A model generated the notes under the pieces. That model ran no database searches. It was not told the DNA's origin and saw only the letters and a program-made list of their open reading frames with translations. A stretch of 25,804 nucleotides of DNA from a virus, in IMG/VR virus record IMGVR_UViG_3300046003_003165, positions 1 to 25,804 of that record; one strand, written 5' to 3'. The translations under genes and the position numbers were made by a program. Shown here piece by piece: positions 14,040 to 21,660 of this stretch (its first letter is position 1; each line of letters starts with the position of its first letter).

Positions 14040-15549
14040 TGGTGCCGCTCACCGTCAGTTCCGCCCCCATGATGGCCACCTTGACAGGGGCGGTGCCTGA
14101 CACCTCGTAGACCCGGTCGCGCAACTTGTTGGTCATGCCCAGCCTACGCCAGATGACGCGCGTCTGCGACGCACCGAGCAGGCCCATCGACCGCCAGTGC
14201 TCTTTCGACCAGGTGTGCCCGCCGTCGTCGGACCAGCGCAGCATAACCTGCGGGTCAGAGCCTTCAAGGACCGGCTGGCCGAGCAGCAGCGGCACGTCGG
14301 TCGACACCAGCAGTTCCACGCCCGTCTCGACCAGCAGCGGCTCGTCGTAGGCGTAACCCTCCAAGCCGACGCCGGTCTCGCAGACGAGCTGGAGCGCGTG
14401 CTGCGCGGTGCGCTTGAAGTCGTTCTGGCCGGTCGGTAGCGCCCGCCACCGACGCAGCCACTTCTGGACCAAGCCGTTGTCGGCGAACGTGTCGAGGTCC
14501 AGTTCGTAGATGTTGCCGTTCTCGAAGTCGCCGACGATCAACGCGCCGAGGAAGTTGACGAAGCAGTTGGACCGATGGCGCGTGAACACGCCGTTCTTGA
14601 GGCCGCGCCGCTCGTGCCACGCCCGCGTCGCGGCGTCGAACACCCACGTCGTGTCGGCCAGCGGGAAGTTGAGGACGTAGAACTCGTGGCCGTCCTGTTG
14701 GTAGGAATAGGCCACCGCGTCCGTCATGTCGGCGTAGCTCTGAATGGCGTATTCGACGGCGTGCGTGGAGATGCGCTCGGCCTGATAGCCGTTGGCGCGG
14801 TAGACGATGCCGCGTCCTCTGGCGTCCTGACCCAGCCAGGTGATGCTGTTGTCCAGCTTGGCGATCGAGTTAGGCGCGACGCAGCCGACCTCGTTGTAGG
14901 CCCCTTGGATGCGGGCCAGCGGGAAGTCGGCGTCGCCGGAGTTATACCAGACCTCGGTCGAGTTGGTGCCGAACACCCACACCTCGCGGTGGTTGGCGAC
15001 CAGACCGACGACGTTGTCCGGCGCACCCTCGGCGCTGGCAAAGTCCAGCGGATCCACACTGTTGCCGTCAAACAGGGTGGTGACCCAGATGCGTTGCGAG
15101 TTGGGTTCCGAGAAAACGAAATAGCCGTCGAGGTAGGCGACCGTGCTGGCCCCGGCGAAGTCCTCGTCAGTGATCTCGGCCAGCACGCCGGTGTCGAAGT
15201 TGTAGATGTAGCCCTTGGGGTCGGCGGCGATGAACAACTGCGTGCCGTTGTCGGCCATCGACACCGGGCCGCTGTTCTCGACTGTGCCGATCAGCGTCGC
15301 GACGCCGGCGGGCGTGACCGAGTAGAACGATTGGCCCGACACAACGTAGCCGGTGCTGCCGTTCGACCACAGACCCTGGATAGGTCCGGTGCCGATGGTG
15401 GAGATGAAACGCAGCCCCGGCGCGCGTTGCAGATATGCCGCCTCCAGCCCGCCCTCGGCCATGACCTCTGGGTAGAGGTTGACCATGCGGTTGTCGGCAG
15501 CGTTGACGCTGCGGACCACATAGCTGGATCCTAGAATGGGGCTCTTCAC
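14032..15549 (-). CDS. P22 gp10-like packaged-DNA stabilisation protein
   Basis: 505 residues, close to the length of P22 gp10, a tail hub protein that plugs the portal after packaging and carries the needle and spikes. The N-terminus has YVVRSVNAADNRMVNLYPE (about residues 10-28), the typical opening of this family. The body is made of beta-propeller-like repeats with G-Y-V-V, Y-F-V-F and W-V-F-G strands and several asparagine/aspartate turns. The start is GTG 15549, one base after the preceding stop, without a clear ribosome binding site, so translation is probably coupled. It lies between the gp4-like adaptor and the candidate needle, the same order as in P22. Confidence 0.92.
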   Translation of the reverse strand: MKSPILGSSYVVRSVNAADNRMVNLYPEVMAEGGLEAAYLQRAPGLRFISTIGTGPIQGLWSNGSTGYVVSGQSFYSVTPAGVATLIGTVENSGPVSMADNGTQLFIAADPKGYIYNFDTGVLAEITDEDFAGASTVAYLDGYFVFSEPNSQRIWVTTLFDGNSVDPLDFASAEGAPDNVVGLVANHREVWVFGTNSTEVWYNSGDADFPLARIQGAYNEVGCVAPNSIAKLDNSITWLGQDARGRGIVYRANGYQAERISTHAVEYAIQSYADMTDAVAYSYQQDGHEFYVLNFPLADTTWVFDAATRAWHERRGLKNGVFTRHRSNCFVNFLGALIVGDFENGNIYELDLDTFADNGLVQKWLRRWRALPTGQNDFKRTAQHALQLVCETGVGLEGYAYDEPLLVETGVELLVSTDVPLLLGQPVLEGSDPQVMLRWSDDGGHTWSKEHWRSMGLLGASQTRVIWRRLGMTNKLRDRVYEVSGTAPVKVAIMGAELTVSGTNG

Positions 15550-15550
15550 G

Positions 15551-16261
15551 TCAGTTCGGCTGGTTGGTGTAGATGTTGTAGCGCCCTGGCGATCCCATGA
15601 TGCCCGACGGCATGGCCATCATGTCGCCCGGATTGTTGATCCGCTTGAGGTTACGCTTGGACACCATGGCGACGCGCGTCACCTGCGGCGACGGCTCGAC
15701 GCCGAACTCCGGGGCCAGCTCGCAGGCTAGATTGTAGCGGAAGGCGCGCAGGTAGCCGGGCGGAAAGACCAGTTCCGTGCCGAGCGTCGCGGGCTGCGCC
15801 AGCTCCAGCACCGAGATGAAGTGCCACACCATCGCCTGCGTCGGCACCGGGTAGATCGTGTATGTGGCGTTCGGGTTCGTCGCCTCGGCGTAGATGACCT
15901 GCGGATAGGTGCTCGTCACCGTCTTGAGGACGATGGCGTTGTATTCCGCCTCGTTGATGATGGCGGGCATGAACGACAGGCCCTGCGGGTCGACGTAGTA
16001 GGTTGCGTCGTTGAGCAGCACGGGACGCAGGCCGACGAAGTCGCCGGTCGGCCCAAGCGTGCGGGTCGCCTGCCCTGCGGGCCATGTAAAGGTCTGGTCT
16101 TGGGTGGCGTAGACAGCGAGCCTCTCGGTGCTCCAGCTATCAATCATCATGTTCATCGCGGCCAGCGCGTCCTGCGCCGTGTCCGCCGACGGAACCTCGC
16201 CCTCGGCCAGTTGACCGATCAGCCGGAGCGCGCCGTAGATGATGTCTCCTGCGGTCGTCAT
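15551..16261 (-). CDS. P22 gp4-like tail accessory/head-completion protein
   Basis: 236 residues. Its start, TTAGDIIYGALRLIGQLAEG, and the following AMNMMIDSWSTERL (about residues 35-48) are characteristic of the P22 gp4-like family, which binds under the portal ring to build the neck. A beta-rich centre has WPAGQATRTLGPTGDF, and the C-terminus KRNLKRINNPGDMM is typical of the same family. An AGGAC-type ribosome binding site lies upstream of ATG 16261, past a strong hairpin. The gene is followed one base later by the gp10-like gene. P22 gp4 has been reported to have muramidase activity; nothing here shows that. Confidence 0.9.
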   Translation of the reverse strand: MTTAGDIIYGALRLIGQLAEGEVPSADTAQDALAAMNMMIDSWSTERLAVYATQDQTFTWPAGQATRTLGPTGDFVGLRPVLLNDATYYVDPQGLSFMPAIINEAEYNAIVLKTVTSTYPQVIYAEATNPNATYTIYPVPTQAMVWHFISVLELAQPATLGTELVFPPGYLRAFRYNLACELAPEFGVEPSPQVTRVAMVSKRNLKRINNPGDMMAMPSGIMGSPGRYNIYTNQPN

Positions 16262-16291
16262 GCTGGCGTCCTGTCGTTGGCAAGGGCAGTG

Positions 16292-16317
16292 CCGCCCCGC
16301 CGGTTAAGGCGGGGCGG
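16292..16317 (-). terminator. Perfect GC-rich hairpin after the capsid genes
   Basis: Stem CCGCCCCGCC paired with GGCGGGGCGG (ten perfect base pairs) around a six-base loop, lying nine bases after the stop of the 136-residue capsid-region gene on the transcribed minus strand. No run of T follows, so it is not a classic intrinsic terminator. It could be an attenuator, a transcript-stabilising 3' structure or a Rho-linked pause. It would leave capsid genes more strongly expressed than the neck genes beyond it. It is the only clear stem of this strength between genes in the virion operon. Confidence 0.7.
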
Positions 16318-16325
16318 GGTAGGCG

Positions 16326-16736
16326 TTAGCCGTAGCGGTAGAGAACCCAGGACGCGTCGCCCGTCTTGCGAGCGCGGAAGACTTGGGCGGTGCCTGCGGT
16401 GGCCACGACGGTCATAAGGCCGACGAGGGTCCAGCCGGTAGCGGTGGTCATCGTGATGACGCCCGAACCGGAGCCGTTGACGTTGACGACGTTCAGGTCG
16501 AACGCCGAGCCGATCTTGGCGTTGCCGAGGGCAGCGTCCAAGAGGGCAGCGGTCGGCAGGGTGTAGGCAGCAGCGGACGAGCCGGGGCTGCCGAGCAGGA
16601 TGCCGCCGGTCAGTTGGGCCACCGAGAGGGTGGCGTCGCCGGCGGCGGTCAGCGGGGCCGGGATGGCAGCGAGAACAACCTCGTTGAGGTTGCCGTCGCC
16701 GATCTGGGAGCCGCCGCCGATGTTTGCGATAGTCAT
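16326..16736 (-). CDS. Probable capsid decoration or small structural protein (136 aa)
   Basis: 136 residues, low in charge, rich in A, G, T and V, predicted mostly beta. It starts MTIANIGGGSQIGDGNLNEV and ends in VFRARKTGDASWVLYRYG, which looks like the end of a beta-sandwich. The gene sits 23 bases after the coat gene, with a good AAGGAG site. A small beta protein beside the coat gene is most often a capsid-decoration or head-associated fibre protein. The identity is inferred. A strong hairpin follows its stop. Confidence 0.75.
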   Translation of the reverse strand: MTIANIGGGSQIGDGNLNEVVLAAIPAPLTAAGDATLSVAQLTGGILLGSPGSSAAAYTLPTAALLDAALGNAKIGSAFDLNVVNVNGSGSGVITMTTATGWTLVGLMTVVATAGTAQVFRARKTGDASWVLYRYG

Positions 16737-16759
16737 GTTCGTTCTCCTTGCGCTGGGGG

Positions 16760-17968
16760 TTAGCCGAGCAGGCGGGTGGCGGCAGCGGCGCGGATCGCGG
16801 CGTAGCCATACAGGACGTCGATACGGCAGGGCATACGGTCGTTGTTGATGTCGTAATCACGAACGATGCGCATGGAGATGCCGTTGTGGACCTGACGCGA
16901 GGCCATGTCGACGCCCTGCGGGAGCAGGAGGTCGGCGGTGGCGAACGCGAAGGCGTCCTTGTGGTAGATCAGGTTCTGTGGAGCCGAGGTCGAGGCGACA
17001 CCGTCGAAGATGATCGCCGCGCCGGACTGCGGGAAGGCGTTGACCGTGGCCAGAGCTTCCGACCCCGTGTAGATCGGCGGCGAGATGGCGACCGAGGTGT
17101 ATGCGCCGCCCGAGGCCGTGTTGGACGCGGTGCAGACGAACTTCTGCAACGAGCCGGTGCTCTCACGGGTCTGCGGGTTGACGGCGAACACGCCGGCGAT
17201 GGTGAAGGTGTCACCACGGTTGATGGTCTGCGTGCCGGTGCCGGTGATGGCGATGGTCGACTGGCCCTGCGTGGCGACGGTGGTCGTCACGGTAGCGCCG
17301 GTGGCGGCGCGCGAGCCGTAGGCGTGGACCTTGATGGACTGCGACATGTTGATTTCGTCGTAGCCCAGCACGCCCTCGCCCATCATGCCGCTCTTGAACT
17401 GACGGCTGATGACGTCGCCCGGATTGAAGAAGCCTTTCAGCCCTTCGACCAGACCGGCGTTTGCGGCGGGGTTGACGGTCGCGTAGCGCGGCGACATCGG
17501 GACGGCACCCTCGTTGAGCACCTGCTGGCCCTGGAGCAGGACGAGCGAGGTGGCGGGGGCGACGCCGGCGGTGCCGACGGCGTTGTAGACGTCACGGTAG
17601 ACGTTGGCGACGTCAGCGTCGACGCTGGCGGCGAGCTGGCTGATGCGGGGTTTCAGGATGCGATCGGCGAAGTCGTCCAGCGACAGGGCCATCTCGGCGG
17701 TCGTGAAGTTGACGCCGATGTGCTTCTGGTTGGTGACCGACATCGTGGTGAACTGCTCGTTCTCGTCCTGCACTTGCAGGGCGGCACCGTCGGTGACGAG
17801 TGCGCGGTCGGGCAGGCGGATGCGCAGGGTGGAGCCGATCTTGGCGCCTTCCTTGGCGAAGCTGTCGTCGTGTTGGCGGTTGATGTTCCGCGTCAGGACG
17901 AGGTTGTTCTCAAAGATTTCCAGGGCCTTCCTGGTGATCATGTCGATGGTAAGCAGAGAGTTGGCCAC
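16760..17968 (-). CDS. P22-like major capsid (coat) protein
   Basis: 402 residues, near the P22 coat length (430). The opening SLLTIDMITRKALEIFENNL and the following RNINRQHDDSF (about residues 4-38) match the N-arm and start of the P22 coat family. HK97-fold features are visible: a long helix in the spine region with LAASVDADVANVYRD (about 112-126), and a central beta insertion (about 225-330, TGATVTTTVATQGQSTIAIT and on) where P22 coat has its extra domain. The end is GYAAIRAAAATRLLG. The start codon is GTG with AAGGAA upstream, unusual for a highly expressed gene. It follows the scaffold-like gene by 25 bases, the P22 order. Confidence 0.93.
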   Translation of the reverse strand: MANSLLTIDMITRKALEIFENNLVLTRNINRQHDDSFAKEGAKIGSTLRIRLPDRALVTDGAALQVQDENEQFTTMSVTNQKHIGVNFTTAEMALSLDDFADRILKPRISQLAASVDADVANVYRDVYNAVGTAGVAPATSLVLLQGQQVLNEGAVPMSPRYATVNPAANAGLVEGLKGFFNPGDVISRQFKSGMMGEGVLGYDEINMSQSIKVHAYGSRAATGATVTTTVATQGQSTIAITGTGTQTINRGDTFTIAGVFAVNPQTRESTGSLQKFVCTASNTASGGAYTSVAISPPIYTGSEALATVNAFPQSGAAIIFDGVASTSAPQNLIYHKDAFAFATADLLLPQGVDMASRQVHNGISMRIVRDYDINNDRMPCRIDVLYGYAAIRAAAATRLLG

Positions 17969-17993
17969 GAGCGTGGTTCCTTGCAGAGAGGGT

Positions 17994-18734
17994 TCAGTTG
18001 GCCGCTTTTCTCATCTGCCGGAGCCGTTCCTGCGCGATCCATTCCGACGTGCTCATCGTAGATGTCGAGCGGGGGTCGGTGGTGTCGTAGGCTGGAGTGC
18101 CGTTGCTGGTAGGCGTGACAGGTGAGATAGGCGGTGGTGCGGAGGTGGTGCGTTTGACCGGGGGCGACGCTGCCAGAGCAGCCTCAATCCGTCCGATCTC
18201 CTTGGCCTGCAAGAGCGGCGACAGTTTCGAGATCCGTGACGCTTCCGCCGGATTGGACCCGAGGTGATAGAGCACGTCGGGGCCTTGGTCGGAGGCGCGG
18301 ATGGTTTCGGCCATCTCGGCGGTGATCGGCAGGGACGGGTTGTAGGCGACCTGTTTGAAGTCGTCATACTTGCCGAGGGCCTGCTCCTCGCGGTCGAAAT
18401 AGGCTTCAACAACGGCGTCCTGCTGACGCTGCCGCTCCCTCTGCTCGACCAAGGCGAGTGCCTTTTGTTCTGCCAGCGCCTCGGCGTATGCCTCGGTGCT
18501 CTCGAACTGGTCAGCCGGCGGAAGGGGGGCGGGCGGCGGCGCTTGGCGCTGTTGCTCTCGTTCCCATTTACGCTGCTCTCGTGCGAGACGCTTGCTGACG
18601 ACCGCATCCAGTTCTTCCTGGCTGAAGGTCTTGGGCGCAACGTCTTCCGGCGTTTGGACTTCGGCAACAGGAGGGGCCGTGACCTCCAGTTCCGGCGCGG
18701 CTTCAACCCCCGCTGGGCTTTGTTCTTCTGACAT
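17994..18734 (-). CDS. Scaffolding protein (P22 gp8-like role)
   Basis: 246 residues of very charged, helical, low-complexity sequence, as expected of a phage scaffold. An acidic, proline-rich N-terminus (VEAAPELEVTAPPVAEVQTP) is followed by a long coiled-coil region (SKRLAREQRKWEREQQ and EQKALALVEQRERQRQ, about 47-110). A helical domain (115-190), a proline/serine-rich linker (190-225), and a basic C-terminal helix SEWIAQERLRQMRKAAN complete it. A basic C-terminal helix-turn-helix is how P22 scaffold binds coat. ATG 18734 is chosen because it begins the acidic segment; 27 upstream codons to 18815 look non-coding. It lies directly before the coat gene. Sequence similarity to gp8 is weak, so the role comes from composition and position. 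Confidence 0.85.
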   Translation of the reverse strand: MSEEQSPAGVEAAPELEVTAPPVAEVQTPEDVAPKTFSQEELDAVVSKRLAREQRKWEREQQRQAPPPAPLPPADQFESTEAYAEALAEQKALALVEQRERQRQQDAVVEAYFDREEQALGKYDDFKQVAYNPSLPITAEMAETIRASDQGPDVLYHLGSNPAEASRISKLSPLLQAKEIGRIEAALAASPPVKRTTSAPPPISPVTPTSNGTPAYDTTDPRSTSTMSTSEWIAQERLRQMRKAAN

Positions 18735-18809
18735 GTTGGCTCTCTGAACCCCCGGTGTTACCCCGCCGGTAGGGTCGTGTGTCGTCAAGGTAACTGCGTC
18801 GCGGTTTTT
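18735..18809 (-). promoter_or_regulatory. Leader before scaffold-coat genes, possible promoter
   Basis: One of the longer gaps in the virion operon (about 80 bases), lying between lysis and head genes. A TTGACG box (18783-18788, minus strand) stands about 50 bases before the scaffold ATG, but no good -10 box lies at 16-18 bases. A GAGAG site precedes the ATG. A separate promoter for abundant scaffold and coat would make sense, but the evidence is thin. Confidence 0.28.
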
Positions 18810-18830
18810 TGGCAACTACCAGAGTTGCCA
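18810..18830 (-). other. Perfect 8-bp hairpin spanning the Rz1-like stop codon
   Basis: TGGCAACT and AGTTGCCA pair perfectly around a five-base loop; the stop codon of the Rz1-like gene lies in it. On the transcribed strand it is followed by six A residues, not T, so it is not an ordinary terminator of the virion transcript. The T run lies on the 5' side for plus-strand transcripts. It may affect translation termination, RNA processing or Rho access at the lysis/head boundary. Confidence 0.6.
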
Positions 18831-19094
18831 CCAGCGTCTGTTCTGGCTTTCGGCGATGGCGACGACGGCATCCTTGCGGGCAGAGCAGACACGCAGGTCG
18901 GCGTCGCTCTGGATGATCGCGCTGCCGAGGTCTCCGACCGTCTGCGCGCCGGACACGTCGACCGTCGTGACGCAGGGGGCCTTGAGGCTATCGGGGATCG
19001 TCACTCTCGCCGCGCTGGCGGCGCACCCGCTCAAGGTCACGGCCAAAGTTGTCAGGCAGGCGCAGGCCAGCGCCGTTGAGCTTCTTGACTTCAT
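18816..19094 (-). CDS. Rz1-like outer-membrane spanin lipoprotein
   Basis: 92 residues. It has a basic start, a hydrophobic segment and a lipobox TLSGC, giving a signal-peptidase II site before C24, so the mature protein should be a periplasmic lipoprotein in the outer membrane. The gene starts inside the Rz-like gene in another frame (107-base overlap) and extends past it, a layout known from Rz/Rz1 pairs. The mature part is not proline-rich, unlike lambda Rz1, and has two further cysteines (C41 and C69) that could form a disulphide. It would fuse inner and outer membranes with the Rz-like partner in the last step of lysis. The assignment is by architecture. Confidence 0.83.
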   Translation of the reverse strand: MKSRSSTALACACLTTLAVTLSGCAASAARVTIPDSLKAPCVTTVDVSGAQTVGDLGSAIIQSDADLRVCSARKDAVVAIAESQNRRWWQLW

Positions 19095-19305
19095 CTTGCT
19101 TCTCCACTTGTTCCTGGCGGATGGTGGCGGTCTCGGTCACGACGGCGTCCAGTGCCTTGCCGGTCGCTGCGGCAACGGTAGCCTGCGCGCGCATCTCCTT
19201 GACGCGGGCGCGGTCGGCACACCACGACAGGGTCAGCACGGCGAACATCAGCGCGATGAGCAGCGCACCGACGTAGACGATGCGGCGGATTTCCTGCGGG
19301 ATCAT
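18988..19305 (-). CDS. Rz-like inner-membrane spanin
   Basis: 105 residues. One N-terminal membrane helix (about residues 9-28, VYVGALLIALMFAVLTLSW) is followed by a periplasmic coiled-coil region rich in A, E, Q and K (33-75). A basic C-terminal part contains LRLPDNFGRDLERVRRQRGE. Size and topology fit an inner-membrane spanin. ATG 19305 is used because it overlaps the endolysin stop (ATGA) and places the membrane helix at the N-terminus. Upstream codons in the same frame read through the endolysin gene and are ignored. The Rz1-like gene starts within its last third. Confidence 0.87.
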   Translation of the reverse strand: MIPQEIRRIVYVGALLIALMFAVLTLSWCADRARVKEMRAQATVAAATGKALDAVVTETATIRQEQVEKQDEVKKLNGAGLRLPDNFGRDLERVRRQRGESDDPR

Positions 19306-19859
19306 GTCGCGGCTCCGTATAGCGCGGCCTCGGCGGCGCGGCGGCGGGCAAGGCCCTTCATGACCTTGCCGTCGTTCTTGTCCCAGCGCGCGAACTGAGC
19401 CTTCGCGCCTGCGTAGTCGCCCGCCTTGTGCAGCCGCAGCAGCGTGCTGTCGTTGAGCGCCGACAGGCCGACATTGTAGGCGAACGACACGAGCGCGTCG
19501 AACTGGCTCTGCGTCGTCACAGGGGCCAGCAGGGCTACGCCCTTCTCGAACCGCCCGAGATCCGTGAGGAAGCGCGCGTCGGCCTGCGCTTGCGTCCAGA
19601 CGACGCCCTTGGCGATGCCCGGTCCCGTGCTGCCCCAGCCGATCGTCCACGGGTGCCCGTCGCGCGACCCAGGGTCGGGGTAAGCCGTCAGCTTGCAGCT
19701 CTCGAACGAGTGGATCAGGTCGACCCCCGCCTTGCTGACGCGCTTGCTCGGTGCCGGCGACGCGGGCGGCGCTAGGGCGGCGTTGATCGCGTCAACGTCC
19801 GCCTGCGTCAGCGGCGCACCCTTGATGATGCGCACCGCGTCGAACAGCGCCTTGCTCAT
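19302..19859 (-). CDS. GH24 endolysin (lysozyme/muramidase)
   Basis: 185 residues. The T4-lysozyme-type catalytic triad is visible: E53 in HSFESCKLTAYPDPG, D62, and T72 in WTIGWGSTG. The fold continues with QAQADARFLTDLGRFEKGV and FDALVSFAYNVGLSAL, and it closes with GLARRRAAEAALY. It cuts the glycan strands of peptidoglycan. The first 32 residues (ALFDAVRIIKGAPLTQADVD and on) precede the catalytic domain. This short helical segment recurs in other phage lysins, perhaps as a targeting or wall-binding piece. There is no signal peptide or SAR helix, so release should need a holin. It overlaps the Rz-like gene (ATGA). Confidence 0.95.
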   Translation of the reverse strand: MSKALFDAVRIIKGAPLTQADVDAINAALAPPASPAPSKRVSKAGVDLIHSFESCKLTAYPDPGSRDGHPWTIGWGSTGPGIAKGVVWTQAQADARFLTDLGRFEKGVALLAPVTTQSQFDALVSFAYNVGLSALNDSTLLRLHKAGDYAGAKAQFARWDKNDGKVMKGLARRRAAEAALYGAAT

Positions 19860-19874
19860 GGTCGGGTCTTGCCC

Positions 19875-21416
19875 TTAAGCCGACGTGTAGCCTTGGCCGT
19901 TGACCCGGACGCCAGTGCTTACGGCAGACAGGTTGACGTTCAGGGCAGTGGCTGCGGTTGCGGTCAGTTCGGTGGGGAACGCGATCGACACCGGGACGTT
20001 GATGGGCAGCGTCAAGCGCCACCGCTCGGTCGCGCCGTCGAGGATGATAAGGTCCACAGCCGCAGCGCCGGTGTTGATAGCCTGGATCGCGGTCAGGTGC
20101 CGTTTGAGGCCAGCCGCTGCCGCGACGATCAGCGCCGTCGCCGTGGTAGTCGTCAGCGAGACGGACCCGTTCCAGCCCGCCTCTGCGACTGAGTAGGGCT
20201 TTACGATCGCCGCCGCGCCGCGCGACATCGTCAGGCGAGCCGCGTCGCCAGCCACTAGGGTGGTCGGAGCGCTCGCATCGCGGACAACGCCGCCGACAGT
20301 GAGCGGGTTTGTGCCCGCCGCCGCGTCCTCTGCTGCGCCGCCGCCAGTCAGGGTCGTGACAGTCGAAACCGTTGTTACCGTGCCTGATTGAATAGTGGCC
20401 GGAATGGGGTTTGTCGCGCCTTGGGCGCGGAACCCTTGAATGTAGACCGGGTTGTTCGGGAAACTTTCGACCGCGATATGGCCGAGCGTCAGGGTCGTGG
20501 TCGACGCGGGGGCCACGGTTCCGTTGAACGACCAGATGAAAACAAACAGTTCAACGGTCTGGTCCGGGATGTTCTCGTAGCGGCTGGCGCGCGTGGTGAA
20601 AGTCGGCGTAGTGCTCGTCGCTCGCAGGGCGTCCGAGAAAAACACGTCCCGCCCGGTCAGTTCGTTGGCGATCAGGACACCTGGCGAGGCGGTCGTGTTG
20701 ATGGTGGCTGTGGTGTCTCCCGTGGCCCAACCATTCCGCTGCGCGTCCACGGCGACGTTGGTGGCCGTGGTGCCAGTGAACAGGTCGCGGACGTAGTTGC
20801 GGCCAAACAGGCACAGCGTCCCGGTGCCGCTCGCGGGCCACCCCGAGACGGTAAACCGGATGGTGTTTGCGTCAGGGATCGACGCAATGGCGTAACGACC
20901 TGGGACGCCAGCCGCGCCGGTGATGCCGCCGAGCAGAGCGAACTGGCCGACCATCGTGGCGTTAAAGCCGTGCGAGGGCACGGTGATGTCGACGGTGGTC
21001 GCGTTGATGATGTTGTAGGCCGCGTTGTCCGAAATCGCGTCGGCCAGCAGGATGGCGAAGTTGTTGTTGGCGATGCGCTGACTGAGCGTGGCGGTGAAGC
21101 GCATCCGCATCGAGCCAGAAAACGACTCGGTCGACTTGGCCAGAAACTCAGCGTTTATTGTGGTGCCCGAAAGGATGTTGAGCGACCCGGAACCTTGGTT
21201 GTAGGTAACGCCCGTGCCAACGCGCGGAGCGTTAAAGCGGCTGTCCAGCACCGAAGAGCCGACAGCGGAGAACCCCGCCGACCACACAAGCTGCGACCCG
21301 GACAAGACCGGCAGCGGCGTGTCCGGCGACACCACCGTGGCTTGCTCGTTGACGTTTCCATACGCGAGCGCGCGGATGGGTGCGTCCGCCGCTTCATGGA
21401 TCACAAGGGTGGTCAT
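19875..21416 (-). CDS. Beta-rich virion protein, probable tail fibre/adhesin (513 aa)
   Basis: 513 residues, nearly all beta-strand, T/A/G/V-rich and without a membrane segment. The first 90 or so residues are a likely docking part. A central domain of about 100-330 has lectin-like alternation (MRMRFTATLSQRIANNNFAI, TVELFVFIWSFNGTVAP). A Thr/Gly linker near 370-410 (TVTTVSTVTTLTGGG) leads to a C-terminal domain (about 420-513) with LKRHLTAIQAINTGAAAVDL, a segment I recall from several phage structural proteins. The start is ATG 21416 with GAAAGGTG upstream. The longer reading adds 39 residues of shadow sequence. It lies inside the lysis block, between holin candidates and endolysin, an odd place for a virion gene. 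Confidence 0.8.
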   Translation of the reverse strand: MTTLVIHEAADAPIRALAYGNVNEQATVVSPDTPLPVLSGSQLVWSAGFSAVGSSVLDSRFNAPRVGTGVTYNQGSGSLNILSGTTINAEFLAKSTESFSGSMRMRFTATLSQRIANNNFAILLADAISDNAAYNIINATTVDITVPSHGFNATMVGQFALLGGITGAAGVPGRYAIASIPDANTIRFTVSGWPASGTGTLCLFGRNYVRDLFTGTTATNVAVDAQRNGWATGDTTATINTTASPGVLIANELTGRDVFFSDALRATSTTPTFTTRASRYENIPDQTVELFVFIWSFNGTVAPASTTTLTLGHIAVESFPNNPVYIQGFRAQGATNPIPATIQSGTVTTVSTVTTLTGGGAAEDAAAGTNPLTVGGVVRDASAPTTLVAGDAARLTMSRGAAAIVKPYSVAEAGWNGSVSLTTTTATALIVAAAAGLKRHLTAIQAINTGAAAVDLIILDGATERWRLTLPINVPVSIAFPTELTATAATALNVNLSAVSTGVRVNGQGYTSA

Positions 21417-21474
21417 GCTTTCACCTTTCGTAAGGCACGTTGGCGCACCATAGCAGATGTTCTGCGGGGTTTCA

Positions 21475-21660
21475 CTATGCGTTTGGCGGGGGTGTAGGAG
21501 GGGTCTGGTTACGGCGCGGGTCGATTGCCGCAAGGCACCCGCCGGCGACCAGAGACACGATCGTTGCGTCGACGCCCGCCAGGGCGAAGCCCATGGCGGC
21601 GATGATGGTTGCGTAGGGCAGGAGGGTGGAGATGAGCTGGCGAAGATCCTGCGGAGCCAT
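21475..21660 (-). CDS. Small membrane protein, holin candidate (61 aa)
   Basis: 61 residues. A short charged N-terminus (MAPQDLRQLIS) is followed by a hydrophobic hairpin or two short membrane helices (about 12-30 LLPYATIIAAMGFALAG and 32-46 TIVSLVAGGCLAAI). The C-terminus is basic and proline-rich (DPRRNQTPPTPPPNA). Size, hydrophobic pattern and position before the endolysin fit a class II-like holin or an antiholin. ATG 21660 shares its A with the preceding stop (TGATG). A longer reading to 21744 overlaps the upstream gene completely and is rejected. After it, 58 bases lead to the 513-residue gene; they hold only a weak 5-bp stem. Confidence 0.72.
   Translation of the reverse strand: MAPQDLRQLISTLLPYATIIAAMGFALAGVDATIVSLVAGGCLAAIDPRRNQTPPTPPPNA

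Noticed and set aside
16292-16317. Classic intrinsic (Rho-independent) terminator
   Set aside because: The stem is perfect but no T tract follows on either strand; recorded as a hairpin of uncertain role instead.
16748-18061. 437-codon plus-strand frame opposite the coat gene
   Set aside because: The coat protein on the minus strand is recognisable by family; the opposite frame is D/G/V/R-rich low-complexity shadow.
18735-18815. N-terminal extension of the scaffold gene (27 codons)
   Set aside because: The codons lie in the gap after the Rz1-like stop, with no ribosome binding site, and do not resemble the acidic scaffold start.
21453-21465. Short stem GCAGA/TCTGC in the gap after the holin candidates
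   Set aside because: Five base pairs with no T tract; a chance occurrence is likely.
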